Assembly: GCA_003024985.2 (NCBI GenBank)
Contig: PXIH01S0002375.1
Length of the DNA stretch: 25,293 nucleotides
Origin: Euperipatoides rowelli
Lineage: Eukaryota > Onychophora > Udeonychophora > Euonychophora > Peripatopsidae
Reading direction: 5' to 3' (one strand)
Part shown: in pieces, positions 6,850 to 16,104 of the stretch
Numbering within the stretch: position 1 is the first letter of the stretch
Layout of the letters: every line of letters starts with the position of its first letter
Notes under the pieces: generated by a model
The model's database searches: none
Seen by the model: only the letters and a program-made list of their open reading frames with translations
Told to the model about the DNA's origin: nothing
Program-made: the position numbers and the translations under genes

Positions 6850-9800
6850 ATACAATATTTTTTATATACAATATATGTATTGTTGTTGGCAGAAATTTTT
6901 TTATCTTTGAATGTACTTTCTAAAACAAATTTTAATTGAGTTGAAATTTCAACTCTGTCTTCAGCTTTAATTTCAAACAATCCTTCGTCATCTGTCCAAT
7001 TGAGTATGTTTAATATTGTTTTTTTAAAAAATGTTAAATCTGTACACGGTTTTATATTATAATTAAGTGTATCTGACGTTGTTCTAAAATAATTTCTTGA
7101 TATTTCTATTTGGTTGTTTTCACATAATTCTGGAATTACCCATGAATCATTTCCATGTTTACTTATTTCTTTTGAATAAAAAGTTGTTATAAAATTTATG
7201 GCATTCTCAAATTTAAGAATATCATTATGAAATGACTCTTTTCGCAATGATGATTTTTCAGCAAATATACGGTAATCTCTCAAAGTATCTTTTAAACATT
7301 TAATTAACAATTGTGCAACCATATATAATTCAATTTTTGTTTTTGGTTGTGGTAAGGTACATTTATATAAATTTTGAGGTACATTCAAAAAAGATATATA
7401 TACTTCTTGTATATTTTGTGCAAACGCTTCATCAAATATTTGTTTAGGATTATTAAAATCCATAATTAGACCTGTACGTTTTGAATCTAAACGAGATAAC
7501 CCATATGCAACTTTTTCTTTTTTAAATATCGAAGTACAATATTTTATAAACTCAATTGGACTTTTTTCTAAATTTATGGTTTCATGTGCTTTTATCAAAT
7601 TTTCATATTTTTTATATTGATATATAAACGATAATGCTTCTTTTCTTGTTTTTAATTCAGTCGGGGAGAAAAAATTTAACATTTTAATTATTGATTGTTC
7701 ATCATATTCTGTCTTAGTGCCATTAACGGTTAACATATCTAAACACGAATATAGTATAATTGAAAAAACATCCTGACATTCAATCATATTAAACATATTT
7801 ACAACACCATAATGTATAACGTTTCCAACACTAAGTTCATTTAAACAAAAATCCCCATAAGGGCTAGTTGCTACATGAGATTTCCCATAATCAATAATAA
7901 CAGGAACATGTTTTGTTATTATTTTATATATTCCAGAAAAAAGTGGATATTGAATAGTTATTGGTTCTTTTAAAGTTTGGATAATAATATTCCAAGGTGT
8001 TAAATCATTATGAATAAATCCACATTGTTCTTGTGCAAATTGTATTGACAAAATAATTTGAAAAAGAACTTCTAATACATTTTTAAAAGGTTTTCCAGAA
8101 GAAAAACCTAAATATGACATTTTATTTTTGATGGATGTAGAAAATGTTTCTCCTTCTATATATTCATTCAACAGTGTACATTGTTCTGTACCGTTCTCAT
8201 TTAAACTTTTTTCAAATGCAAATGACCATGCAAAATTTGGTATTATTTTTAAAAGATTATTTATACAAGTATCTGATATAAAAGCTTCATTTATATGTTC
8301 AATCATACCTTGAGCATCAGATGTTGATTTTTTAACTACATTTGAACCTGAAATACTATACAAATCAACAGTACTTTTTTTATTTTCAAACAATCGTTTT
8401 TCAAAAACACCTTTTAAATTAATAGTTGATCTTTTCATTTCCCAATCATTTTCTTGTTGATTTTCAGTGAAAACGCGAGACTCTTCATTTAATTCTCCTT
8501 CATTTAATTCTCCTTCATTTTGATTGCCATTTTCTTTGAGATTGTCCTTGTCTTTTTCTTTGGGTATTGTAGGCTTAAACATATGTTTAAGAAACATACT
8601 ATATCCCTTTGACCATCCATATGAACCTCTTAGAGATGTTCCAAGTATATTATATATTGGAATAGGTTTTGGAATTAAATATGGGGTGAGGAATGGAGAT
8701 ATAGGATTGATACTGTTATTCATCATGTCGAAAAGATATTTTGACTGAACTGAGTTTTGAATAAGCAATGGATCAGTACCGTATACAATTTCATTAGTTG
8801 GAAAAGACAATTTTAATTTGACCATTAAATTTTGCATATAATCTAATATACTTTCTCTGGACAAATATGTTTGATAAAATTTTAAGGCTTCTTGAGAAAT
8901 TTCTTTACATTTTTCATCGTTATCACGACACCATTGAATTTTTTCTATTAAATCTGATAAGTCAGATTTAACAGGCACATAATGAATATAAGGTTTTAAC
9001 AAATGAGAAAACCACATTTTCCATCCAAAAGTTTCGTTGGGTATTGTGCTCTTCACAAGTAAAATACAACACCCCATACTCATTTCTAAAGATAATCTAA
9101 AAGCAGAAACATGACCATCTATATTAATAATATATTTATATTTTGATTGTTCTTCTGGTGTTAAAGGTGAAACTTTAGGAGCTTCTTTTTCAATATTAAT
9201 TGTTTGAAGATATTTTTCATTTAAAATTTTTCTTGGTCTTAGATTCCATTTAGTAATGCCTGCATTAATTAAAGGAACATTATATTTATCTGGTTTGGAG
9301 TTATAACTTATTTTAGCAGCAACTAATCTTTGATTAAAAGTTTCTAAATTTGTATCAGATGATACACCGCATCCAGTGCTCCCTCCTCTAAATACAGCTG
9401 TTGGTATACGTTTTTCCCAAGGAGTATTAAAATTATCTTTTGAATAATCTTTACATTGAGGTGGAAATATTATTTTTTTAGGAAGGTTGTTTTCATTGTT
9501 TTCTTTATCACCAACATGAGTTTTTACACCTTCGGTGGAAGCTACTCTTGCCCAATCTTCATGAGTTGGTATAACTATATCAGCATACATATCAGAGGTG
9601 CACATACTTAAAATTGGACACATACCTTCTGAAATTAATTTTAGAGATTTGGAATCTAGAGAGTGATCTTTTCCAAAGATGTTATAATACGGTTCAGTTC
9701 CATTTTTTGTTAATAATGGAAAATCTCGTCTGTTTATAAATAATTCTATATCAGGAACTTCTCGTGTTGCGCATAATTCATCAAACATATGTCTTAATGT

Positions 9801-10376
9801 TACAACATTAGTATCCCCTTCTGATAAAGGATGTTCGTATCTTATTAAACAATTATTAGCATACCATTGATTTGTGTATCTGGATACTTGGTCTGGTTTA
9901 AATTTATAATTTTTATTATTAGCAATAGCCGTTTGATTTGATACATGCCTCATAAAATCGATCATACTTTTGTATTTGCTGGGATCATATTTCATTAAAT
10001 CTCCCCAATCGTTTTTATAACCATGTTTTGAAAAAGGTAAAAATGTAACTACTTTATTATCAACTATTTTTACAAATATTCCCTTTTTAAATTTATTAAA
10101 CACATAGTCAAAAGTATTTATTGTTGATGATGCATTTAAATTATACCCATTCCAAAATTCAGTTTCAAGACCTTCAGTCGGAACGAATAAATTTGTCCAA
10201 ATATTACCATCTAAAGATACTTTTTTATCTGGGTTTGTCCCATTTTTATAAGATCTTTTTCTTTCAAACTGATCTTCATCACCCGCAGTAAACAAAACCA
10301 TTTTTGAAAAATCTCTATATCTCACATTTGGTACGGCCTCATTAGGCCAAATAGTTTTAGGATCTAAACAAGTCAT
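6846..10376 (-). CDS. GT90/CAP10-type glycosyltransferase fused to a kinase-like domain
   Basis: The protein has 1176 residues. After an N-terminal region with no clear match, residues about 205-520 look like the GT90 (CAP10/POGLUT) glycosyltransferase family: FINRRDFPLL, the VFRGGSTGCG nucleotide-sugar loop at about 328-337, and INIDGHVSAFRLSLEMSMGC leading to the HYVPVKSDLSDL segment. An acidic Gly-Glu-Leu-Asn repeat linker (about 610-655) follows. A protein-kinase-like fold then appears, with the catalytic loop HNDLTPWNI (D791, N796) and a metal-binding DYG at 829-831 in place of DFG. The C-terminal 300 residues are unassigned. GT90 enzymes transfer glucose or xylose, and the kinase half may phosphorylate a sugar or protein. 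Lacking a signal peptide, it would act in the cytosol, perhaps on virion fibres. The domain calls are good; the substrate is unknown. Confidence 0.85.
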   Translation of the reverse strand: MTCLDPKTIWPNEAVPNVRYRDFSKMVLFTAGDEDQFERKRSYKNGTNPDKKVSLDGNIWTNLFVPTEGLETEFWNGYNLNASSTINTFDYVFNKFKKGIFVKIVDNKVVTFLPFSKHGYKNDWGDLMKYDPSKYKSMIDFMRHVSNQTAIANNKNYKFKPDQVSRYTNQWYANNCLIRYEHPLSEGDTNVVTLRHMFDELCATREVPDIELFINRRDFPLLTKNGTEPYYNIFGKDHSLDSKSLKLISEGMCPILSMCTSDMYADIVIPTHEDWARVASTEGVKTHVGDKENNENNLPKKIIFPPQCKDYSKDNFNTPWEKRIPTAVFRGGSTGCGVSSDTNLETFNQRLVAAKISYNSKPDKYNVPLINAGITKWNLRPRKILNEKYLQTINIEKEAPKVSPLTPEEQSKYKYIINIDGHVSAFRLSLEMSMGCCILLVKSTIPNETFGWKMWFSHLLKPYIHYVPVKSDLSDLIEKIQWCRDNDEKCKEISQEALKFYQTYLSRESILDYMQNLMVKLKLSFPTNEIVYGTDPLLIQNSVQSKYLFDMMNNSINPISPFLTPYLIPKPIPIYNILGTSLRGSYGWSKGYSMFLKHMFKPTIPKEKDKDNLKENGNQNEGELNEGELNEESRVFTENQQENDWEMKRSTINLKGVFEKRLFENKKSTVDLYSISGSNVVKKSTSDAQGMIEHINEAFISDTCINNLLKIIPNFAWSFAFEKSLNENGTEQCTLLNEYIEGETFSTSIKNKMSYLGFSSGKPFKNVLEVLFQIILSIQFAQEQCGFIHNDLTPWNIIIQTLKEPITIQYPLFSGIYKIITKHVPVIIDYGKSHVATSPYGDFCLNELSVGNVIHYGVVNMFNMIECQDVFSIILYSCLDMLTVNGTKTEYDEQSIIKMLNFFSPTELKTRKEALSFIYQYKKYENLIKAHETINLEKSPIEFIKYCTSIFKKEKVAYGLSRLDSKRTGLIMDFNNPKQIFDEAFAQNIQEVYISFLNVPQNLYKCTLPQPKTKIELYMVAQLLIKCLKDTLRDYRIFAEKSSLRKESFHNDILKFENAINFITTFYSKEISKHGNDSWVIPELCENNQIEISRNYFRTTSDTLNYNIKPCTDLTFFKKTILNILNWTDDEGLFEIKAEDRVEISTQLKFVLESTFKDKKISANNNTYIVYKKYCI
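8484..8528. repeat. 15-bp in-frame repeats in the acidic linker
   Basis: Two exact copies of TTCATTTAATTCTCC (8484-8498, 8499-8513) and a diverged third copy encode the repeated GELNE-type unit between the glycosyltransferase and kinase-like halves. The 15-bp unit keeps the frame. Confidence 0.7.
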
Positions 10377-10474
10377 TGTTTATTTCAACTCTTTAATTCA
10401 TTTAAAATCTAATTTTACCACGTTCAAATTTAACTTCTATTTATACGTATTAAAGTAAATTTTTTAATCTAAAT

Positions 10475-10503
10475 TATTTTAATGGTATAAAACCATTAAA
10501 ATA
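10475..10503 (-). terminator. Hairpin downstream of the uncharacterised gene 10615-11849
   Basis: Arms TATTTTAATGGT and ACCATTAAAATA (12 bp, perfect) flank a 5-nt loop. It lies about 110 nt beyond the stop at 10615, separated from it by the 16-bp tandem repeats. A weaker 6-bp hairpin is nearer the stop, at about 10586-10598. Confidence 0.5.
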
Positions 10504-10506
10504 AAA

Positions 10507-10577
10507 ATCATAAAACCATTAAATCATAAAACCATTAAATCATAAAACTATTAAAATAAAAATCATAAAACCATTAA
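10507..10577. repeat. Four 16-bp tandem repeats
   Basis: Units of ATCATAAAACCATTAA occupy 10507-10522, 10523-10538, 10539-10554 (one base different) and 10562-10577, with a 7-bp spacer before the last. Each contains ACCATTAA or ACTATTAA, the same sequence as the right arm of the hairpin just before the array. The array sits between the gene ending at 10615 and the GT90-kinase start at 10376. Confidence 0.75.
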
Positions 10578-10614
10578 AATAAAAATCTTATAATAAGAAT
10601 GTTATGAATGGTAT

Positions 10615-11849
10615 TTAAAATAGATTATTTAAACAAAATTCTTCCTCTTCTTCTTCTTTCTCATCAATAAATACATACTTTTCCCATTTTAATTGTCTTA
10701 TAACTTTTTTTGAAATTTTTTTACAAAGTTTTGTTTTAGTTTCTATCCAAAGTCTGTTTTGGATTTGATTAAAAATCTTATATGATTTTGAATTAAAACA
10801 TACAATTGTGTTTAATAATGTATCACTGATAAATTCAAGATAATTATAAAAAATAAATTGAGCTAAGCATTTTTTATCGTTTAGATAAACTTTGTAAACA
10901 TCATCTAATAGTTTCATCAACTTATTTTTTTCTAAATCTTTAATTCTTTGATCAGAAAGCATTTTTGTTAGTTCATCATTCATATTATTTGTAGCAGAAA
11001 ACATTATTAATTTTATCAATTCTTTTACCTTTTTAGGTTGATATTTAGGATATAACTTAATTTTTTTCATTATATCTAATTTTTGAAATAGTGGGTTTAT
11101 AAATTTTGGACTTTGATAAACGTCTATTTCATGAGTAAAATTGTAGACAATAGTTCCATCTTCATTTAAATATGGTCCAAAAACTTTTAACATAGAAAGA
11201 ACTTCAGGTTTCAATCCATTTTTTAAAGTTTCGTTCTGCCCAATAAAAATATCATATGCTAAATTATAAATAGATTTACAATCTACGAAACCTTTAAAAA
11301 AATATTTTAATTTTGTTGATAAAAAATAAGGTTCAATCCAAAATAATTGTTTTGCTTCATCAGGCATATCAAAATCATTAAGTTTAATATTATTTCTTAC
11401 AAAGTATTGATAACATTTATATTGTATATAGTCATTATTTTCTTTATAAAACAAACGATATTTACAAGTATCACTGAGAAAGTCAAAAACTTCATTTTGA
11501 ATGTGTTTTAAATAAAAAAAATTATACTTTACAAGTAAAAAAAGATTTTTTTGATCATTGTTTTTCATTAAAATTTTACACACTTTTAAAAAGGTTTCAA
11601 AGTTGTGCTCTGTGATTTTTAAACTAAAAATTAGCCATTCTGATAATTTCTTAATACTACTTAGATTTTGAAATAAAAATTCAATGGTATGGTTGTGTTC
11701 AAATAATTCATTAATATTGTTTAAATGATTTGAAATAATTTTATCCTTTTCTTGGATAGAAAAGCTATTAATAAATTGTGGAAATAAGTTTTGTTTAAAA
11801 TTTTTGTACAAAATTAAATATGCTTTTTTTTTAAAATTTTGAATATCCT
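10615..11849 (-). CDS. Uncharacterised helical protein, N-terminus lost in the assembly gap
   Basis: An open frame of 411 codons runs from the gap edge to the stop at 10615. The start lies in or beyond the N gap. The product is rich in Lys, Phe, Leu, Asn and Tyr, mostly helical in pattern, and ends in a long acidic run (DEKEEEEEEF) with a short hydrophobic tail (CLNNLF). I see no ankyrin, MORN, F-box or enzyme motif. The style (long, helical, low complexity, aromatic) resembles lineage-specific giant-virus proteins with degenerate repeat scaffolds, but no repeat unit could be defined. It does not look like the missing half of Rpb1, as none of the C-terminal polymerase motifs are visible. Confidence 0.7.
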
Positions 11850-12037
11850 NNNNNNNNNNNNNNNNNNNNNNNNNNNNNNNNNNNNNNNNNNNNNNNNNNN
11901 NNNNNNNNNNNNNNNNNNNNNNNNNNNNNNNNNNNNNNNNNNNNNNNNNNNNNNNNNNNNNNNNNNNNNNNNNNNNNNNNNNNNNNNNNNNNNNNNNNNN
12001 NNNNNNNNNNNNNNNNNNNNNNNNNNNNNNNNNNNNN
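11850..12037. other. Assembly gap (188 N)
   Basis: All bases are N. The gap separates the visible part of Rpb1 from the visible part of the next gene. The Rpb1 regions expected after the bridge helix would need far more than 188 bp, so the stated gap length is probably nominal. Confidence 0.98.
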
Positions 12038-15037
12038 TTCTGGTTTACCATTAACCTTAACTAACTTGGATGGATCATATCCTAATTCACCATAAGCCAT
12101 TTGAAATCTTCTACCCCTTGTATCTTGTACTGTTCCATCATATGCAACCTTAATATCTTCTGTTAGTTTGACATTTCTCCTCATAATATAGCCACTTGTT
12201 GCTGTTGACATTGCAGTATCACACACACCTTGTCTTCCTGCCATACAATGAAAAAAGAATTCTTTAGGATTAAGACCTTGTGCAAAAGATGAACTTATAA
12301 AGCCTTGAGATTCATATTCTTCAAGTAGATCATGAAAATGTTCTGTATCATTGTTTTCTTCTTTTAAAATATAGTGTGGTAAAGTTCTTCTGCCGTTACT
12401 TAATAATGGTTTTACTCTTTGCCCTTCGGTAATTTGTTGTCCTAAAAGACTTGTTATTTGAGCAATATTTAAATGATCTCCTTTACTTCCACTTTCAACT
12501 GTTGTCAAAAAATTATTTTGAGCATGAAGGTTAACATTATCTCTTTTTAAAGCATCTTTAGCTATTTTCATTCCAACATCTTTTGCGTTCGATAACGTTT
12601 GCATAATCTTTTGTTCTCTAATGAAAGGGTTTTGAGTAGTCATTTTTATTTTTTCAGACTCCATTAAACACTGTTCAACGGTTCCCAAAACTTCCTTTTG
12701 TTTAATACAATCTCCAGCATGAATTGAGAATGAAGATATCATTAACCAACGATTTGTTAAAAATTGTATGTTATTCAAAAAAGTGGCACATGTTTCCACA
12801 CCATATTCTTTATACAATATTTTAATAAGAGAAGATTCAGTTGAAGATAAATATTTTTTTGTAAGACATCCATCATAAATAACTCCTCGATTTATTTTAA
12901 GGTCTTCTTCATTTATATACAAATCATTTGGAAACAAAAGAGATAATAGACCTTTACCATTTAAAACTGTTCCAGAAAACCCCAATTTTTTTAAAGTATT
13001 TGACACTTCGTCCTTTCTTTTTAAAAAATATTCAACCACGTCTCCTTTATATTCGTCATTTTGTGTTAAAACCATTAAAATATCATTGAATTCTCCATTA
13101 GTTAATGTGTTATCGTTATTATTTTCCTTGCTCATCAAATATGCCCCGGTTAATGAATCTTGTACTATTGTTAAATTAGGCTTTCCAGATTGACAAGACA
13201 TAATACATTGTTTTGGTGTAGATAATGTAAATAACTCAGCTTTACTTTCTTCTGATTGAGGCGCATGAGCATTCATTTCATCTCCATCAAAATCTGCATT
13301 ATATGGTTTAGTGCATGCAAGATTAAATTTAAAGGTTTTCACATCCATAATTTTAACTCGAAGAGCCATCATTGATGCTTTATGTAAAGTAGGTTGTCTA
13401 TTTAGCACTAGTATATCTCCATCTTGAAGATATCTATGAACAATCCACCCCTCTTCTAGTTTAATAAATTTTTTTGAAGGTAAAACAACCTTTTGCTGAA
13501 AATTGTTTCTAAATAAAATATCTCCTTCTTTAAGTACAAAATTTTTTGGATCTTTAATTACAATGGTTTCAAAAGTATCAAAATTATGTTTTTCTTCATG
13601 GTTATTTGTAATTTTGGGTCGTTTAATTATATCATCATGTTGCAGAGGTGTTCCATGATTATTAATGGCAGCGGCTAAATTAATTTTAATTTCTTGTCCA
13701 GATTCATTTTTTTTTACTAAACGAATAGCATTACCAGAATTAACTAATTTAGTCAATCTATCTATATTGTGTTTGTTAACAAAGTCAGGAAAAGTTAAAG
13801 ATTGAGCAATTTCTTTTGGAACAACTACTTCATCAATTTTTAGTGTTGGATCTGGTCCTATAACAGTTCTAGCAGACATTTCACACCTTTTACCTAATAA
13901 ATTGTTTCTTATTTGACCTTCTTTTCCAGTTAATCTTTCTCTTAAACCTTTGATGGCCCGTCCTGTAGTTGCATGAGTTGCTTTACCTTGAGAATTATTA
14001 CAATAAGTTTCAATTCTAAATTTAAGATTGTTAACATATTTGACATATTTATCGTGTAACTTTAAATATTGATCTAAAGGTGTTATTTCTTCTTTGTTTA
14101 TTTTTTTTTTAGTTTTTAATCCATTTTTAATTGGTTTTTTTAAAAAATCATCTATTTCCTTTTTTTGTTTTTCAACATTTGACAATAAAAGTATTTCTTT
14201 AACTTTTAGACATTCAGGGTATTGTTTTTCCATAGATTCTTTTTCTAATTTTATTGCTCCAATCATTGAATTATTTTTAACTATCTCCATTAATTGATAA
14301 GTTAAATCATCATCGTTTATATTTCCATCTTGAACTTCGTGAGGTCTACAACATGAAGGAATGACAGGAAAAACTTCTAAACAAAAATCTTTTGGATGAG
14401 ATATTCCTAACATTTCTACATATTCTAACTTAATATTGTCGAATATTTTTTTAACCATTTCTGCAGAAACAATTTCTCTACTTTCGTTTAATTTTTTATC
14501 ACGTGCTGTTTTCACGGCTCCACCTTGATAAGAAAAAGTTCTATAAATTGTTTTATATGTAATATCATTTAGAACTAGTTTATAATCGGCTCTTGGTGTT
14601 GTACAATGAACACAACGATCACATTTTTTTATTTTTTCTAAAACAGCATTAAATTTTTTTTCCTTTTCAAGTTTAAGAATATTGTTTAATTCTAAATGAT
14701 CCTTTGTTAATAAAAATTCATTACATTTCCAGCAGAAAATTTTTAAAATATTAACAACATGATTTATAAAAAGTGGATGAATTATAGAAACATTTAACTC
14801 AATATGTCCAAAATGTCCAGGACAATCCCATTCGTTTTGATGACATGTTTCACATGGCGCAGAACCAATAGGACCAGATTTTGGATCATGAACCGTTTCT
14901 AAAAGATTTGTGGACGATATCTTTGCAGTTTTAACTTCAAATGAAGACATTTGACGAATGTCTTCTGATGACATCATTCCAAAACTAATAGATTCTATTT
15001 CTTTAATTTCACTTTCCATATTATTATTTGCAGACAT
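12038..15037 (-). CDS. DNA-directed RNA polymerase largest subunit (Rpb1-like), cut by the assembly gap
   Basis: One thousand residues are visible from the start at 15037 to the gap. The N-terminal clamp has the zinc ligands of the family: C62, C65, C72 and H75 in PCETCHQNEWDCPGH, then C102 and C105. A GKRCEMSARTVIGPDP segment and NRQPTLHKASMMALRV precede the active-site loop NADFDGDEMN (about 580-589), whose three Asp hold the catalytic magnesium. The bridge helix region appears near 920-955 (EFFFHCMAGRQGVCDTAMST). In eukaryotic Rpb1 several hundred more residues, including the trigger loop, follow this point. They are not in the window. With other viral subunits it would transcribe viral genes in the cytoplasm. 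Upstream, a hairpin at 15083-15120 replaces any clear promoter octamer. Confidence 0.95.
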
Positions 15038-15082
15038 GTTATAGTATGCTTAATTATCTTTTAAATTTAAATTGGACAATTC

Positions 15083-15120
15083 AATTTCAAAGATAATTTC
15101 TAGAAATTCTCTTTGAAATT
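15083..15120. repeat. 38-bp near-perfect inverted repeat upstream of Rpb1
   Basis: Outer arms AATTTCAAAGA and TCTTTGAAATT (11 bp) enclose the perfect 14-bp palindrome AATTTCTAGAAATT, with one mismatched pair between them. It lies 46 nt before the Rpb1 start and about 175 nt past the stop of the SAP/RING gene. It could be that gene's distant 3' hairpin or an Rpb1 regulatory site. Confidence 0.6.
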
Positions 15121-15294
15121 TAATGAATGTTTTTATAGATTGTTTTTATAGATTATTTGCCACTTTCGTGTTGCCCAAGGTGCACCATCGTGGAGGTTAT
15201 CTACAAGCACCTCATGTGTGTATTTTTGTATGTGTGTGTTTTTGTATGTGTGTATTTTTGTGTATATGTTTGAGTTTATATTGTGATGTAAGAG
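15121..15294. other. Intergenic block with a higher-GC patch and a GT-rich repeat
   Basis: Between the inverted repeat and the SAP/RING gene there is a patch at about 15159-15213 with much higher GC than its surroundings. It is followed by three 16-bp GT-rich repeats. No gene of credible length was found on either strand. The patch may be foreign or decayed coding DNA. Confidence 0.45.
15214..15261. repeat. Three 16-bp GT-rich tandem repeats
   Basis: Units ATGTGTGTATTTTTGT (15214-15229), ATGTGTGTGTTTTTGT (15230-15245) and ATGTGTGTATTTTTGT (15246-15261) are head to tail. The alternating GT and T-run composition is unlike the rest of the window and resembles a minisatellite. Confidence 0.75.
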
Positions 15295-15852
15295 TTAGTT
15301 TAATCTAAAAAATCTCAATTCTTTTTTTTGAATTGGGTTTCTACAAATTGGACATACGTTTAATCTTTTAGCACAAGAACTACATGAAACATGAGTACAA
15401 TTAAATACAGTATTGACTTTGACAATTAAACATACTGGGCAAAGAACATTTTCTGGAACATTATTATCATCAATTGGAGGTTCTGTTTGAACGGGTTGAG
15501 ATTCTTCTAAATTTAGAGCAGAAAAACTTAGAAGCAAATTGTTAATTATATCTTCGTGAATTCTAATTAAATTTTGTTCTCTATTTAAAGCATCTCTACG
15601 TATTTCACGTTCACGATTAATAGCATTTTGTTGTATTTCATTTACTTTCTTTTTTGTTTCTTGTAATTCCTTTTTTAACTGATTAACAGATGGTATGTCA
15701 TCATCACAAGTTAAATCTATACAATCTGATTCGTTAATAAAATCAATAAAATCTTTTTTTCTCATCTTAGAAATAACTCTACCATGATAACCGTTTTTAA
15801 TTCCAAGACGAATTGCTCTCACTTTTAACTCGCTCTTAAGTAACTTTTCCAT
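15295..15852 (-). CDS. SAP-like/coiled-coil/RING protein with a SUMO-interaction-like motif (putative E3 ligase)
   Basis: The protein has 185 residues. Residues 4-40 fit a SAP-type DNA-binding helix-extended-helix ([20 protein letters not shown] then KKDFIDFI). Residues 44-52 read CIDLTCDDD, a hydrophobic core followed by acids, as in SUMO-interaction motifs. A charged coiled coil covers about 55-105 with [15 protein letters not shown] repeats. A C3HC4 RING finger lies at 138-170 (C138, C141, C152, H154, C157, C160, C167, C170). This order recalls SUMO-targeted ubiquitin ligases and PIAS-type proteins. The RING call is firm, the SAP moderate, the SIM suggestive. The start codon sits inside the left arm of a strong hairpin, and the gene is divergent from the SNF2 gene. 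Confidence 0.85.
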   Translation of the reverse strand: MEKLLKSELKVRAIRLGIKNGYHGRVISKMRKKDFIDFINESDCIDLTCDDDIPSVNQLKKELQETKKKVNEIQQNAINREREIRRDALNREQNLIRIHEDIINNLLLSFSALNLEESQPVQTEPPIDDNNVPENVLCPVCLIVKVNTVFNCTHVSCSSCAKRLNVCPICRNPIQKKELRFFRLN

Positions 15853-15897
15853 TGAAAAGGTTGTTTTTGCTACTTTTTTAAAAACAACCTTTTCAAT
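15851..15897. repeat. 18-bp hairpin covering the SAP/RING start codon
   Basis: Arms ATTGAAAAGGTTGTTTTT and AAAAACAACCTTTTCAAT are perfectly complementary over 18 bp with an 11-nt loop. The left arm overlaps the start codon (15850-15852) of the minus-strand SAP/RING gene. It could mask the start in the mRNA, act as a 3' processing hairpin of a transcript entering from the repeat array, or be part of an origin-like element. Confidence 0.7.
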
Positions 15898-15906
15898 TTA
15901 CCCACA

Positions 15907-16020
15907 GATGACGTAGGCGATGACGTAGGCGATGACGTAGGCGATGACGTATGGTGATGACGTATGGTGATGACGTATGGTGATGACGTAGGCTGATGAC
16001 GTATGGTGATGACGTATGGA
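15907..16020. repeat. Nine tandem 12-13 bp repeats built on GATGACGTA at the gene-strand switch
   Basis: Three copies of GATGACGTAGGC (12 bp) are followed by six 13-bp copies, mostly GATGACGTATGGT. Starts are at 15907, 15919, 15931, 15943, 15956, 15969, 15982, 15995 and 16008. Every copy keeps GATGACGTA. The core TGACGTA resembles half of a CRE/bZIP binding site. The array lies in the 252-bp divergent region between the SAP/RING gene and the SNF2 gene, where gene polarity changes for the whole window. It may be a bidirectional enhancer or part of a replication origin. Confidence 0.85.
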
Positions 16021-16104
16021 TAGGAAATTGAAGGTTCGATTTCACTTTTCAACCTAAAGTAATGCTGTTAATAAAGTAATTACTGAATTAACCGCAACTC
16101 AGCC

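Noticed and set aside
10615-11849. Possible C-terminal part of Rpb1
   Set aside because: No trigger loop or other Rpb1 C-terminal motif is visible. The composition is Lys/Phe/Asn-rich and unlike a polymerase core.
11839-12054. Open frames crossing the N gap on both strands
   Set aside because: They are open only because N is not a stop. Only the parts with real bases were annotated.
15155-15215. Possible tRNA or structured RNA (AGGTGC and GCACCT arms)
   Set aside because: The arms are only six bases, there is no T-loop or anticodon-stem arrangement, and no cloverleaf could be drawn.
15907-16020. CRISPR-like array
   Set aside because: Units are 12-13 bp and directly adjacent, with no unique spacers and no cas genes.
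15870-16052. A 60-codon minus-strand frame across the GATGACGTA array (Thr/Ser/Pro repeats)
   Set aside because: It needs a TTG start, and most of the repeat units are 13 bp and so do not keep one frame. The array is better read as non-coding.
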